Part shown: positions 7,905 to 16,130 of the stretch, one piece after another
How positions within the stretch are numbered: position 1 is the first letter of the stretch
Layout of the letters: every line of letters starts with the position of its first letter
Virus record (IMG/VR): IMGVR_UViG_3300008262_000175
Location: 1 to 40,275 of that record
Strand: one strand, 5' to 3'
Source: a virus
Length of the DNA stretch: 40,275 nucleotides
Program-made: the position numbers and the translations under genes
The notes under the pieces: generated by a model
What the model was told of the DNA's origin: nothing
Seen by the model: only the letters and a program-made list of their open reading frames with translations
Database searches by the model: none

Positions 7905-9100
7905 TGCCAATTACGATTTCTGATACATTTACAAGAGCAGACACAACAAATGGAAGCCTTGGCTCAACCGAGACGGGAATGACCTTGGCGTGGCAAAACA
8001 CGACGTCTTGGAGAATTAGCACAAACCGTGCAACTAACGACGCATCTGGCTATGCTCCAGCGTGGGTAAATGTTTACCAGCCGTCTGCCACCATAAGCGT
8101 CCTTACGGGAAGCACTAACGGCCCAGGAGTCTCGTTTTGGGTAAAAGACTCGTCAAATTACTGGATAGCCTATATGTATTCATACAGATATCTAGACTCT
8201 GTCACCACCAACTGCTCAGCTCCGTGCACCGTATTTGAACAAAACTGTGTGTGCGGTGGATGTAATACAAACGCCGTTACCTACTCGCGTTCCACAAGTA
8301 CCGGAACCGGAAACGTCGTATCGCTTTCCTGCGCTGGCTGCTCGACTACAAGCTGTCCGACGGCCCCAACGTGCAACGCCGTAGTTTCAGGTGTTGACTA
8401 TGGAAATAGAGTAAGCTCTTGCGGCGGAACATGCTACGGAAGAACTATTGACAGCCAGGTCTGTGCCACAACAAACACCTGCGGGACCTTCTCAAGTAAC
8501 AGTACGTGCACGACATCGGCGTGCTCAACCAGCGGCCCATATTCAATTAAAAAGTGCGGAACCCGCTCATGCGGAGAAATTGGAACCACCTGTAATGGAA
8601 CTGGCTGCGGATTCAACTCAAGAACAAATCAGAACTGCCTTTACAGCTGCTCGAAAAGCGGTGGCGGAAACGTCAACGCAGCCAACAGCTGTGATGTAAC
8701 AAAGAACACTTGCCCCCCATGCGCAACCGGATCAACAAATAACTACCGACGGAGCTACGAATTTTACGTACAGAGGATTGTCGGTGGTAGCGCGTCAACC
8801 GTATATTCTAGTACCGTGTACGACTCAACGAGTGCCGGTCTTTCCCTCGCCGCGATCAAGGTGATCACTACAAATGGCAACTACCGGGCAATTGGCTACA
8901 GCGACACTGCTATGACATCCGTTGCTGTGGACACCGGGACCTCCGCATCGGGGGTCAGCGACTGGCAGAATGCGATTGGCCATGGTATGATTCGCCAAGA
9001 CATGGGGACAGCCCAGCCAAATCAGGGGTATAGTGCCGACAACTTCTCGTTGGAATACGAGCCGCTCGGTGGTGATAGCGTCGGTATTATCCAGGGGTAA
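7904..9100 (+). CDS. Fibre/lectin-like protein with 24-cysteine insertion
   Basis: 398 residues whose ATG overlaps the previous stop by one base. Residues 1-100 (DTFTRADTTNGSLG...GPGVSFWVKDSSNYWIAYMYSY) and 281-398 (YEFYVQRIVGG...AIKVITTNGNYRAIGYSD) read as the two halves of one concanavalin/LamG-like beta-sandwich. Between them, residues 104-273 hold 24 cysteines in Ser/Thr/Asn/Gly-rich sequence; the flanks have none. The even count and extracellular-type composition suggest 12 disulfides, though metal binding is possible. It is probably a virion tip or adhesin. The insertion is the main oddity. Confidence 0.7.
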   Translation: MPITISDTFTRADTTNGSLGSTETGMTLAWQNTTSWRISTNRATNDASGYAPAWVNVYQPSATISVLTGSTNGPGVSFWVKDSSNYWIAYMYSYRYLDSVTTNCSAPCTVFEQNCVCGGCNTNAVTYSRSTSTGTGNVVSLSCAGCSTTSCPTAPTCNAVVSGVDYGNRVSSCGGTCYGRTIDSQVCATTNTCGTFSSNSTCTTSACSTSGPYSIKKCGTRSCGEIGTTCNGTGCGFNSRTNQNCLYSCSKSGGGNVNAANSCDVTKNTCPPCATGSTNNYRRSYEFYVQRIVGGSASTVYSSTVYDSTSAGLSLAAIKVITTNGNYRAIGYSDTAMTSVAVDTGTSASGVSDWQNAIGHGMIRQDMGTAQPNQGYSADNFSLEYEPLGGDSVGIIQG

Positions 9101-9114
9101 TAGCAGGAGAGGGT

Positions 9115-9669
9115 ATGCCAAAAGTTTACGGATCAGGAAAGCCAAAGGTCGAAAAAAACGTCTGGGACAAGCTGCGAGAAGATAATTCCGGCACCCCCAC
9201 TGTTTATTTCTTTAGCTCTGAAAGCTGCCATTTCTGCGCCGCAGCATACCCCTACATTGAGTCCCTTGAAAAGAAGTACGAGCAATTTGGCGTCCAGGTT
9301 GTACAGATCGATGTGGATCAAAACTCAGAACTTCGAGACGCCGCCAACATTTCCCAGTGGCCCTACTACTGCTACGCAGAGGATGGCGTGATCGTTGGAG
9401 ACGCACTCGGGTGGGAAGATGCTTTCAAGAAGGGACTTGAAGAAAGACTCGGCCTAACAAAATCTTACCAGATTGAACCTGGATTGTCTAGTGAAAAAGA
9501 GCAGGATGGGGTGATCTCTGGATGCGGAGACTCTGTATCTCAGGCAGCAGAAATTGCCGCGGGCGTCCAGGACGCGATGGAGGAGCTTGAACAGCGACTA
9601 AAAGATCACATTGATCTTGCCGTTGGTCGAATTATACGATCAGTGAGTGGCGACCAGGAAGCGAAGTGA
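9115..9669 (+). CDS. Thioredoxin-like protein with CHFC active site and coiled-coil tail
   Basis: 184 residues with an AGGAGAGGGT ribosome site. A thioredoxin fold is indicated by VYFFSSESCHFCAAAYP (Cys38, Cys41), a VVQIDVDQN strand and a Trp-Pro cis-proline candidate at residue 83. The first 28 residues and the last 75 are extra; the C-terminus (about 135-175) is amphipathic and probably coiled coil. It sits 14 bases after the cysteine-rich fibre, which suggests a thiol or disulfide role for that protein, though this is inference. No signal peptide is seen, so action would be cytoplasmic. The GTG of the next gene overlaps its stop. Confidence 0.8.
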   Translation: MPKVYGSGKPKVEKNVWDKLREDNSGTPTVYFFSSESCHFCAAAYPYIESLEKKYEQFGVQVVQIDVDQNSELRDAANISQWPYYCYAEDGVIVGDALGWEDAFKKGLEERLGLTKSYQIEPGLSSEKEQDGVISGCGDSVSQAAEIAAGVQDAMEELEQRLKDHIDLAVGRIIRSVSGDQEAK

Positions 9670-10139
9670 AGCGTCAGCTCCCAATCGTAGATCGAGAAAA
9701 GAGATCATGCGGCACATGCACAAAGTGCTGTGAGGGCTGGCTAAGTGGATACATTCTTGGCGAGTACATGGAGCCCGGAATCCCCTGCCAATTTGCTCAG
9801 CCGGGAAAAGGATGCGCAATCTATGAGAATAGGCCAAAGGACCCGTGTGTAGGGTATAGCTGCCTGTGGCTAAAAGATACCAGCATCCCTGAATGGCTAA
9901 AACCAGAACTCGTCAACATGATTATTGACGAGGGAAGCATTAACGGGATACCTTATATTAGGGCCGTAGAGGCCGGTGCTACAATGAGTCCAAGTGTTTT
10001 GACATGGCTGATAAAATACGTCAAGGCTAATGGGAAAAACTTGTACTGGGAAGTCAGTGGTGGAAAACACTGGATTGGGACAAGGGAATTCCAGGCAGCA
10101 ATGGGCTCATCGTACGGGCCGCAAGTGATGGGAGGCTAG
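9666..10139 (+). CDS. YkgJ-like cysteine-cluster protein
   Basis: 157 residues with a GTG start overlapping the thioredoxin stop by four bases. CGTCTKCC (residues 15-22), Cys41, Cys50, then IYENRPKDPCVGYSC follow the CxxCxxCC...C...C.IYxxRP..C pattern of the YkgJ family, thought to bind zinc or an iron-sulfur cluster. The C-terminal half is not obviously conserved. Neighbouring cysteine-rich proteins suggest a metal or redox theme. Function in phages is unknown to me. Confidence 0.7.
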   Translation: MKRQLPIVDREKRSCGTCTKCCEGWLSGYILGEYMEPGIPCQFAQPGKGCAIYENRPKDPCVGYSCLWLKDTSIPEWLKPELVNMIIDEGSINGIPYIRAVEAGATMSPSVLTWLIKYVKANGKNLYWEVSGGKHWIGTREFQAAMGSSYGPQVMGG

Positions 10140-10140
10140 T

Positions 10141-10947
10141 ATGCTTAAAAAAATCTTGAAAATAATCAGATCAGCAGCGGTGACAAGGCACAAAGTTGTT
10201 TTTGTTCCCGAAGCTCCCGAGCTGGACGATACTGGCTACGAGCACCCCAAGCCAGCAAAAGAATATATCCCACATTGGTTTAAAAAAATGCCGCGGTCAA
10301 TATCCGGCAAGCCGTACTTGAATGAGGATATGGGTGAGCCAAATTACACCGCAAAAGCATGCACGCCACTGCTGGACTCATTTACCTCCGGTTTTATTCA
10401 GGAGCTTGTCTGCGACGTTGAAGTTGTTGCAAGGGACGGAGAAGAGCCCGGCTTTTATTGGCATAGGCAGCAACCTTGGAAGCCAGTGCGCGGGCAGAGA
10501 AATGAAGAGACCATGACCAGCTTCCCCGGCCCGGATGGGTTTCACCAAAACCCATTTTTGTGGCTCCAGCCTTTTGAGTTTGTTTTGCCCGACGGATGGT
10601 CTATCCTCATTACCCATCCCCTGAACAGGGAGGATCTGCCATTTAGGACGATGAGTGCCGTTGTTGACACAGACAGGATGCCCATGAGGTCAGAGATAGC
10701 ATTCTATATGAAGAAAGGTTTTTCCGGAACCATCAAGAAGGGGACGCCAATATTTCAAGTTATACCTATTAAAAGAGAAAAATGGGAGTCGGAAGTTGCT
10801 CCGTTCTCACAGAGCCACAGAACAAAGTTTGTCAACCTGGTTAGAAACGTCTGGGGTGGCGCATACAGAGACAAATTTTGGGTGAAAAAGGAATACGGGG
10901 CAGCAAAGTGCCCGTACCTTCACGGTGAGGTAGAAAATGACAGCTAA
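10141..10947 (+). CDS. Uncharacterised protein, paralogue of the 5805-6521 product (DUF6065-like)
   Basis: 268 residues with GGAGG five bases before the ATG. It shares the motif series of the 5805 protein (HWFKKM, CTPLLDSFTSGF, NPFLW, VVDTD, GTPIFQVIPIKREKWE, HRTKF). It adds about 15 basic N-terminal residues and a WHRQ/FPGPDGFHQ middle insertion. The C-terminus KCPYLHGE is extra. It lies in the cysteine/metal cassette and overlaps the next gene by 11 bases. The role is unknown. That two copies flank the last fibres suggests a fibre- or virion-associated task. Confidence 0.7.
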   Translation: MLKKILKIIRSAAVTRHKVVFVPEAPELDDTGYEHPKPAKEYIPHWFKKMPRSISGKPYLNEDMGEPNYTAKACTPLLDSFTSGFIQELVCDVEVVARDGEEPGFYWHRQQPWKPVRGQRNEETMTSFPGPDGFHQNPFLWLQPFEFVLPDGWSILITHPLNREDLPFRTMSAVVDTDRMPMRSEIAFYMKKGFSGTIKKGTPIFQVIPIKREKWESEVAPFSQSHRTKFVNLVRNVWGGAYRDKFWVKKEYGAAKCPYLHGEVENDS

Positions 10948-11155
10948 GCCATGGGATATGCTTAATCCCAACATTGGAAGGGTATCAGAAGAAGTGCTCG
11001 AGAAGCGTCTTTCGATATGCCAAACTTGTGAGCATTTTATTAAGCTCACAAGACAGTGCAAGAAGTGTGGGTGCTTTATGCGCTTAAAGGGGTCCTTGCC
11101 ACATGCTGAGTGCCCGGTGGGCAAGTGGGGTAAGGAAGAAGCAGTGAAGGAGTAG
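10937..11155 (+). CDS. Small zinc-ribbon protein
   Basis: 72 residues with GAGGTAGAAA before the ATG. CQTCEHF...CKKCGCFM...HAECP forms two CxxC knuckles plus a later Cys, and RLKGSLPHAECPVGKW is a pattern seen in small phage zinc proteins. It probably binds one zinc ion. It overlaps the upstream gene and is followed after three bases by another mini-gene. A DNA- or protein-binding adaptor role is possible but not shown. Confidence 0.7.
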   Translation: MTAKPWDMLNPNIGRVSEEVLEKRLSICQTCEHFIKLTRQCKKCGCFMRLKGSLPHAECPVGKWGKEEAVKE

Positions 11156-11158
11156 GAA

Positions 11159-11314
11159 ATGAGTTCAGATCAGGTAACAGCGCAGCAGCTGCTCGCAAAG
11201 ATTGGGGAGCTTGCTGTTCGGATTGACATCATGGCTAACGAAAACGAGATCCTCAAGTCCCAGGTCGAATCCCTCAAGGCAGAGCTGGAAAAGGCTAGGA
11301 CCAAGAAGGGTTGA
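11159..11314 (+). CDS. 51-residue coiled-coil mini-protein
   Basis: The ATG lies three bases after the zinc-ribbon stop, with GAAGGAGTAGGAA as ribosome site. The protein is almost entirely amphipathic helix: LLAKIGELAVRIDIMANENE and QVESLKAELEKA give heptad-like Leu/Ile spacing, followed by a Lys/Arg tail. It resembles small phage coiled-coil proteins that accompany structural genes. No further function can be assigned. It continues the operon into the FmdB-like gene. Confidence 0.65.
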   Translation: MSSDQVTAQQLLAKIGELAVRIDIMANENEILKSQVESLKAELEKARTKKG

Positions 11315-11320
11315 TTATCC

Positions 11321-11497
11321 TTGCCTACTTATGTGTACAAGTGCTCTAAATGCAAAAGGCAGATAGAGATCGTCCATAAGATGACCGATGATCGGCCATC
11401 GTCGCACGAGAAATGTGGTGGAGCGCTAACCCCGCGCATATCCGCCCCAACCGTAGTTTATAAAGGTCAGGGTTGGGCCAGGAAGTTGTCCTCCTAG
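11321..11497 (+). CDS. FmdB-type zinc ribbon mini-protein
   Basis: 58 residues with a TTG start directly after the previous mini-gene. [10 protein letters not shown] at the N-terminus, a later CGG, and [18 protein letters not shown] at the end match the FmdB/CxxC zinc-ribbon family, whose typical form is MPTYEYKC.. ..C..CGG..RR.ISAP...F.G.G. The second CxxC is reduced to one Cys (Cys32), so zinc binding may be incomplete. Its TAG stop overlaps the stop of the convergent gene in a CTAG palindrome. Confidence 0.7.
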   Translation: MPTYVYKCSKCKRQIEIVHKMTDDRPSSHEKCGGALTPRISAPTVVYKGQGWARKLSS

Positions 11498-13413
11498 TTT
11501 ATCGGAGGGCTACCTTCCTCAGGGGCTGGCTCTTCGGGCGGCGGCCCAGCCTCAGGAACATCCGGAGTCCAGGTTGCGTCATAGATTTCCACTATCCCTG
11601 CGCCACAGCAGGAGTCGATTGAATCAAGCCTGAAGGACACAGTGGAGCCAAGGTTCACGTGGGTCGTAAACGATCCGTAGACATCCTGCTCGTTACCTTG
11701 GAACAAGATTGTCCTAACTCCATCCACCACTATCGATGGCGTATCCCAGTATGCGTTATCCGTTGTCCAGTAGTGCCATGAGAACGTCAGCGTCCCGGCC
11801 TCCTCGGCAACAATCGAAACCTGTGCGTAATTAGGTCCGTACGGCGGGACCATGGTGTCTGGCCCGTAAAGAATCACACCAGTGGCCGTATTTACGCTGT
11901 AGCCATACATCGAGCTGCTCGACGTCCACTGCCCAGGGATTTCTATTGGTGGCTCCGGCGGAGGTGGCGGCGTCGGCGTTGGTTCTGGTGTTGGTTCTGG
12001 CGTTGGTTCTGGTGTTGGTTCTGGCGTTGGGGTTGGTGTGGGCTCTGGAGTTGGTGTGGGTGTCGGCTCAGGTGTTGGGGTTGGGGTTGGCGTTGGGGGT
12101 GGGGTTGGCGTTGGGGTTGGAGTTGGCGTCGGGGTTGGAGTTGGCGTTGGTTCTGGCGTCGGCTCAGGTGTTGGCTGTGGCGTTGGCTCTACAGTCGGCA
12201 GAGGGGACTGTGTTGGCTCAGGAGTAGGAAGAGGAGTGGGATCAGGAGATACGGAAGGAGATGGCGAAGGTACTGGCGTCGGCTCAGGCTCCTCAGGTAC
12301 TGGGGTTGGCTCAACGGTTGGCTCTGGTGATGGTCCTGGGTCGGTTGTTGGCTCTGGTGATGGGTCAATTGTCGGTTCCTCCGATGGGGTCGGTTCCGGA
12401 GTTGGGTCGACTACCTGCGTTACGGTCTCAACGATTACGGAGCTGACTTCGTCGATCACCTGCACGGTCGACTCAATAACTGTGCTCGTTACCTCTGTTA
12501 CGATCTCCACGCCCTGCGTGGCAGCTGAAAAGGTCTCTTCCTGGTTGACGGCTACGGTCACTGAGGCAGTGCTGACGGCAAGAGCTACGGATGCGGAGGC
12601 AACGGTCGCGGTTACGGCACTAACTACGCTCGAAATGGCACTACCCGCAGAAGATGCTCCAGATGCTGCCGCAGAAGCCCCCGCAGATGCCCCTCCGGCG
12701 GCCCCAGAGGCTCCGGAAGCCCCTCCCTGGGCCCCAGAGCCACCCTGACCATTTCCGCGCCCCAGAAGGGCGGAAATCGCCTTTTTTGCAAGGTTCTTGA
12801 AGAGCGCAGTGGCAGATCGCTTCTGGCGGATCTTCCTGTCGAATGCCTCCCTACGAACTGAGGCCGCAAGAGAGATAGTCGCCTTGGCGCCGAGGAATGC
12901 CATGATGGAAAGAGCAATAGATGCGCCGATTGCACCAGAGGCGACGGCTGCAGCAACTGAGGAAAACGCCGCGGCGGTAGCCATGAATGCGGTGACCAGG
13001 GCGGCCACCGACGTTGGCCAGAAAACAGCATCGTCAGCGGTCTTAGAAAGAAGGGAACGCACCTTCTCAATCCTTGTAACTTTTGATGCCGCAACAGCTC
13101 GCTCAAAAAGTCTTGCCGTGTCGACTCCAGGTATTTCCCTAAGCTTCTTTGGCGGGTATCGCTGCTCGAGCTTCTTCTTTGCGACCATCGCAACAACCGA
13201 ACCGAGCAAAACCGCCATAGTGATAATGCTGAATGCGTCACCGCCAACTGCCCCGCCAACGACGCCGACTGCAGACTGGACTCCCTGGACGGCAAGGGCG
13301 ATAGATATTGCTTTTGCGACTACTGAGCCGATAGACGGACGCTCCACCGGCTTATCGGGGAGTGCAACTTGAGACTCGGCCTCTCTGATCCTATTCAGTA
13401 GGTCGCCAGACAT
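11494..13413 (-). CDS. Membrane protein with Pro-Thr stalk and distal beta domain
   Basis: 639 residues. Hydrophobic stretches at about 30-55, 59-77, 132-156 and 158-182 suggest several membrane segments; a Gly/Ala/Ser-rich region (221-260) and another hydrophobic stretch (261-290) follow. Residues 336-490 are a Pro-Thr/Pro-Glu-Pro stalk. Residues 495-620 read as a beta-sandwich ([32 protein letters not shown]) like adhesin or carbohydrate-binding folds. The architecture fits an anchored domain projected from the membrane, possibly across a cell wall. It is the last gene of a minus island after the methylase-like gene. A virion role or host-surface (exclusion) role is possible. Confidence 0.65.
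   Translation of the reverse strand: MSGDLLNRIREAESQVALPDKPVERPSIGSVVAKAISIALAVQGVQSAVGVVGGAVGGDAFSIITMAVLLGSVVAMVAKKKLEQRYPPKKLREIPGVDTARLFERAVAASKVTRIEKVRSLLSKTADDAVFWPTSVAALVTAFMATAAAFSSVAAAVASGAIGASIALSIMAFLGAKATISLAASVRREAFDRKIRQKRSATALFKNLAKKAISALLGRGNGQGGSGAQGGASGASGAAGGASAGASAAASGASSAGSAISSVVSAVTATVASASVALAVSTASVTVAVNQEETFSAATQGVEIVTEVTSTVIESTVQVIDEVSSVIVETVTQVVDPTPEPTPSEEPTIDPSPEPTTDPGPSPEPTVEPTPVPEEPEPTPVPSPSPSVSPDPTPLPTPEPTQSPLPTVEPTPQPTPEPTPEPTPTPTPTPTPTPTPTPPPTPTPTPTPEPTPTPTPEPTPTPTPEPTPEPTPEPTPEPTPTPPPPPEPPIEIPGQWTSSSSMYGYSVNTATGVILYGPDTMVPPYGPNYAQVSIVAEEAGTLTFSWHYWTTDNAYWDTPSIVVDGVRTILFQGNEQDVYGSFTTHVNLGSTVSFRLDSIDSCCGAGIVEIYDATWTPDVPEAGPPPEEPAPEEGSPPIN
11944..12408 (-). repeat. 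Pro-Thr-coding microsatellite-like tract
   Basis: Degenerate repeats of hexamer and 12-mer units encode PT, PEPT and PTPT in the stalk of the surrounding gene. On the plus strand the tract is rich in G and T (GGCGTTGGTTCT-type units). Such tracts change length by slippage, so stalk length could vary between relatives. Confidence 0.8.
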
Positions 13414-13414
13414 T

Positions 13415-14326
13415 TTAGCCCTTTAGGCCTTTGAAAAAATCGTCAACATCCTTCAGCTGCGATACGGAACCGGCATCAATCCCAAACCCAGACAATGTGT
13501 CAGTAATCTCATTCACTTTGCCAACCGCGTCCTCAACTGAAGAGGATGCCTCGTTTATTCGGCCAACTATATCCATCACTACAGAGGACGGATTTGAAAC
13601 GTCTTCTCCGTGCGACTCATCTGAGGAGAGGAGTTGCTCTGCGGAGAACAGGACGATGCTGCTCCTGGCGGTCATCTGGTCAGCTGCCTCGGCAAGCCTT
13701 GATGCCTGGAATGGCTTTGGCTTTCCGCTGACTGGGACAACAACGGCGTACTTACCAGTTGCCCACGCGCCAATCTTCTCGAGGTCCTCAACGGAGGCAA
13801 GAGACGCAGACCCAAGAATGATCGGTAGCTTGTCCTGCAGGTTGATTGCCCCGCGGGCGGCCTCTACCGTTCCGGCAAAGACGATTCCATCGTTTGGTCG
13901 TATGACAAGCTTGGTAATCGACCGCTCGAACGGGCCAATTCCAGGCATGATTCGTATTGCGATACCCTCGGCCCTGGCGGCCATGGCGACAAGCGCGGTC
14001 AGGTCGTGGTAGGGAGCAGACCCGGGAACGACAAGCGCAGCGGACCCATCCAGCTTTGCAGCCTTAACGACCGTTGCGGCGGAACGGACAATGAAGTCTT
14101 CGTTCTGCTCGCCATCACCCTGGCTGATGCGCACAAGGCGTGCTTGGTCCGGCTCGAGTTGCGCAAGCGCCTCGTCGGACACCCCGACGGCAACGATGCG
14201 ATCCACGCTCGACGCGGCCATTTTTGCCGCTACGGTGATGTCTCCGGTTCCCTCGCCAGCCCCAACGATTACGACAACTGGGACGGGCTTAATCTTCTTC
14301 TTTCGTCCAAAACCAAGAGGTGCCAT
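13415..14326 (-). CDS. Tetrapyrrole-methylase-like Rossmann protein
   Basis: 303 residues with a basic N-terminus ([10 protein letters not shown]), then [19 protein letters not shown] (residues 17-35), similar to the VGaGPGdpeLlT loop of SAM-dependent tetrapyrrole methylases and MazG N-domains. [13 protein letters not shown] (97-109) stands at the place of the GDP loop. [13 protein letters not shown] (122-134) resembles their VEVIPGIS motif. The key GPGD and GDP residues are altered, so SAM binding may be lost. The C-terminal 80 residues are Ser/Glu/Asp-rich. Start and stop abut both neighbours, giving a tight operon. The fold call is inference from a few motifs. Confidence 0.5.
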   Translation of the reverse strand: MAPLGFGRKKKIKPVPVVVIVGAGEGTGDITVAAKMAASSVDRIVAVGVSDEALAQLEPDQARLVRISQGDGEQNEDFIVRSAATVVKAAKLDGSAALVVPGSAPYHDLTALVAMAARAEGIAIRIMPGIGPFERSITKLVIRPNDGIVFAGTVEAARGAINLQDKLPIILGSASLASVEDLEKIGAWATGKYAVVVPVSGKPKPFQASRLAEAADQMTARSSIVLFSAEQLLSSDESHGEDVSNPSSVVMDIVGRINEASSSVEDAVGKVNEITDTLSGFGIDAGSVSQLKDVDDFFKGLKG

Positions 14327-14506
14327 TTATTCCCCCCTGGAGCTGACAAGGTGGGCGAGCACAGGTAGGACGGCAGCAATTGCTGCAGCAAGGAGCGCCC
14401 TTCCAAAGTCGATATCAAGAGCAGTGGCCGCGCCAATCGCAATGATGGCAGCAGTTCCGGTCTGAAGGTAGACGCTGAGTAGATCGATGGCAGACTGTGA
14501 ACGCAT
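14327..14506 (-). CDS. Holin-like 59-residue membrane protein
   Basis: The ATG follows GGAGGACTT, an excellent ribosome site. The stop codon is immediately followed by the ATG of the methylase-like gene. Two Ala/Ile-rich hydrophobic segments (about residues 15-29 and 36-53) are joined by ALDIDFGR, the same two-helix plan as the holin candidate at 1893-2294. The tail is SSRGE. Likely a small membrane protein, perhaps a second holin or antiholin. Short Ala-rich membrane proteins are not specific, so the role is uncertain. Confidence 0.65.
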   Translation of the reverse strand: MRSQSAIDLLSVYLQTGTAAIIAIGAATALDIDFGRALLAAAIAAVLPVLAHLVSSRGE

Positions 14507-14616
14507 AAGTCCTCCTTATATACATCCTGCCGAACGCAATGCAAGTATCGCACAGCAGCAAATCTTTTAATACATTTATCCATCTGCTTGTAATGCGAAC
14601 GGTTCTATCCGTGAAC

Positions 14617-14650
14617 TTGTGTGGCAAGCTGTCGATATGCCTGATACAAT
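14617..14650 (+). promoter_or_regulatory. Extended -10 promoter candidate
   Basis: TGATACAAT (14642-14650) reads as TGn plus a TACAAT -10; no good -35 is present at 17 bases (TGGCAA). It lies in the divergent gap 14507-14688, 38 bases before the ATG of the 14689 gene. The rest of the gap shows no gene. Confidence 0.45.
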
Positions 14651-14688
14651 GTTGAAAGCCGAAATGGCTTTAGCAGAAGGAGAGCACA

Positions 14689-14928
14689 ATGACAGTGCAG
14701 GAAATGCTTGAGGAGATTCGGCAATCTTCTCCGCGTAAAGGCCCGGCTTGTAGCGTGGGCATCGTCTTGAGGTCCGTTAGCGGGGACCAGGCAAAAGCAC
14801 TTAATGCCGCCATGGCGGATATGGATATCCAGTCTGGCGCCATTGCGAAGTGGCTTGGCAAGCAGGGGTTCGACTGCAAGTCGCACACCATCGCACGCCA
14901 TCGCCGGAAAGAATGCAGGTGCGAATAA
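14689..14928 (+). CDS. Small putative DNA-binding protein
   Basis: 79 residues with AAGGAG before the ATG. The C-terminal half, with SGAIAKWLGKQGFDCKSHTIARHRRKECRC, looks like a helix-turn-helix: a helix starting SGAIAKWL, a turn, then SHTIARHRR as recognition helix. The last residues are basic and hold Cys-x-Cys. The stop overlaps the ATG of the phosphoesterase gene by one base (TAATG), so they are co-translated. It might be a terminase-small-subunit-like or regulatory protein; the evidence does not distinguish. Confidence 0.55.
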   Translation: MTVQEMLEEIRQSSPRKGPACSVGIVLRSVSGDQAKALNAAMADMDIQSGAIAKWLGKQGFDCKSHTIARHRRKECRCE

Positions 14929-16130
14929 TGAGCGACATACTTGATGAAATAAAATCTGTACAACGCGACATGGAAGAGACAAAGCGACCGCGTCGCCAGC
15001 ACCCGGAGGGCTGGGAGCCAGGGATCACATGGAATGGCAACGAGGGGACCGTCACAACCATGGGCGGGCCACTTGATCAGGCCGCAGATTGGTCGGCGGT
15101 TCTCAAGGTCTGGGGTCTTGACCCTGATCACTTTGAAGTAGTCGAGCCGATCCTATTCAACGTCTGGGGCAACCCGGAGGGCGTGCCTAATCGCCAGTGG
15201 AAGGGAAAGGTTGTGCGCAAGGGCGTTGAGCGCGGCGTCGACCTAAACGAGCTGATTGACGAGATTAAGAAGCACAAGCCAGGAAAGGTTTCAGCTTTTG
15301 CTGGCGACACTGCGCTTGTAGTGGGCATCTCGGACCTCCAAATCGGCAAGGGCGAAGGTGGCGGTTCTGCCGGTATCGTTAAGCGGTTCCTTGCTGGAAT
15401 CGACGAGGTCGAGGCTCGATGGAAAGAACTTGCAAAGTCTGGTCGAAAGCTTGACCGACTTGTTGTGCTCGGTCTTGGCGATCTTGTTGAGTCCTGCGAT
15501 GGACACTACGCAATGCAAACGTTCCAGAACGATCTTGACAGGCGGGAGCAGGTAAAGGTTGTTCGCCGCCTTATTGTGAAGGCGCTTACCTCATGGGCTA
15601 AGTTTGCCCCGAAGGTCATTGTTGCTGCGGTGCCTGGAAACCACGGAGAGAACCGCCGTGGCGGACAGGCGTATACAACGTTTGGCGACAATGACGATGT
15701 TGCTATTTTCGAGCAGGTCGCAGAAATCGTCTCCGCTAATCCAGAGGCGTACGGCCACGTCAGCTTTGTTCTGCCAAGCAATGAGTTGACGCTAACCCTG
15801 AACATCCACGGAAACATCCTTGGCATTGCACATGGGCATCAGGCTCGACGCAGCGGCGCTACGGCTTCTGCCAAGATTAAGTCTTGGCTCAAGGATCAGG
15901 CTTATGGAATGAGGAAGATCGGCGACTCGACGATCCTTGTTACCGGCCACTACCATCACCTCTCGGTTCTTACCGAGGGAGTGCGGACACACATCCAGGC
16001 CCCGTCACTCGACGGTGGCTCACAGTGGTTTACTGAAACTGCTGGTGTCCACTCGGCACCGGGACTCCTGACGTTCACTGTCAGCGAGTACGGCTGGGAC
16101 GATCTGAAGGTCTTGCGTTGCGTTAGCTGA
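14928..16130 (+). CDS. Metallophosphoesterase (SbcD/Mre11-like)
   Basis: 400 residues. Calcineurin-type motifs appear in order: DLQ (136-138, in place of DxH), GDLVE (184-188), GNHGE (237-241), AHGH (301-304) and GHYHH (340-344). The N-terminal 120 residues carry basic and Trp-rich segments and may bind DNA. Phage proteins of this type are usually annotated as Mre11-like nucleases or phosphoesterases. The DLQ replacement of the metal-binding His is notable. The longer frame upstream lacks a better start; the ATG overlapping the previous stop was chosen. Its end overlaps the convergent gp10-like gene by eight bases. Confidence 0.8.
   Translation: MSDILDEIKSVQRDMEETKRPRRQHPEGWEPGITWNGNEGTVTTMGGPLDQAADWSAVLKVWGLDPDHFEVVEPILFNVWGNPEGVPNRQWKGKVVRKGVERGVDLNELIDEIKKHKPGKVSAFAGDTALVVGISDLQIGKGEGGGSAGIVKRFLAGIDEVEARWKELAKSGRKLDRLVVLGLGDLVESCDGHYAMQTFQNDLDRREQVKVVRRLIVKALTSWAKFAPKVIVAAVPGNHGENRRGGQAYTTFGDNDDVAIFEQVAEIVSANPEAYGHVSFVLPSNELTLTLNIHGNILGIAHGHQARRSGATASAKIKSWLKDQAYGMRKIGDSTILVTGHYHHLSVLTEGVRTHIQAPSLDGGSQWFTETAGVHSAPGLLTFTVSEYGWDDLKVLRCVS

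Noticed and set aside
12038-12748. 236-residue plus-strand frame of GVGVGV repeats
   Set aside because: It is the antisense reading of the Pro-Thr tract; low complexity, with no ribosome site.
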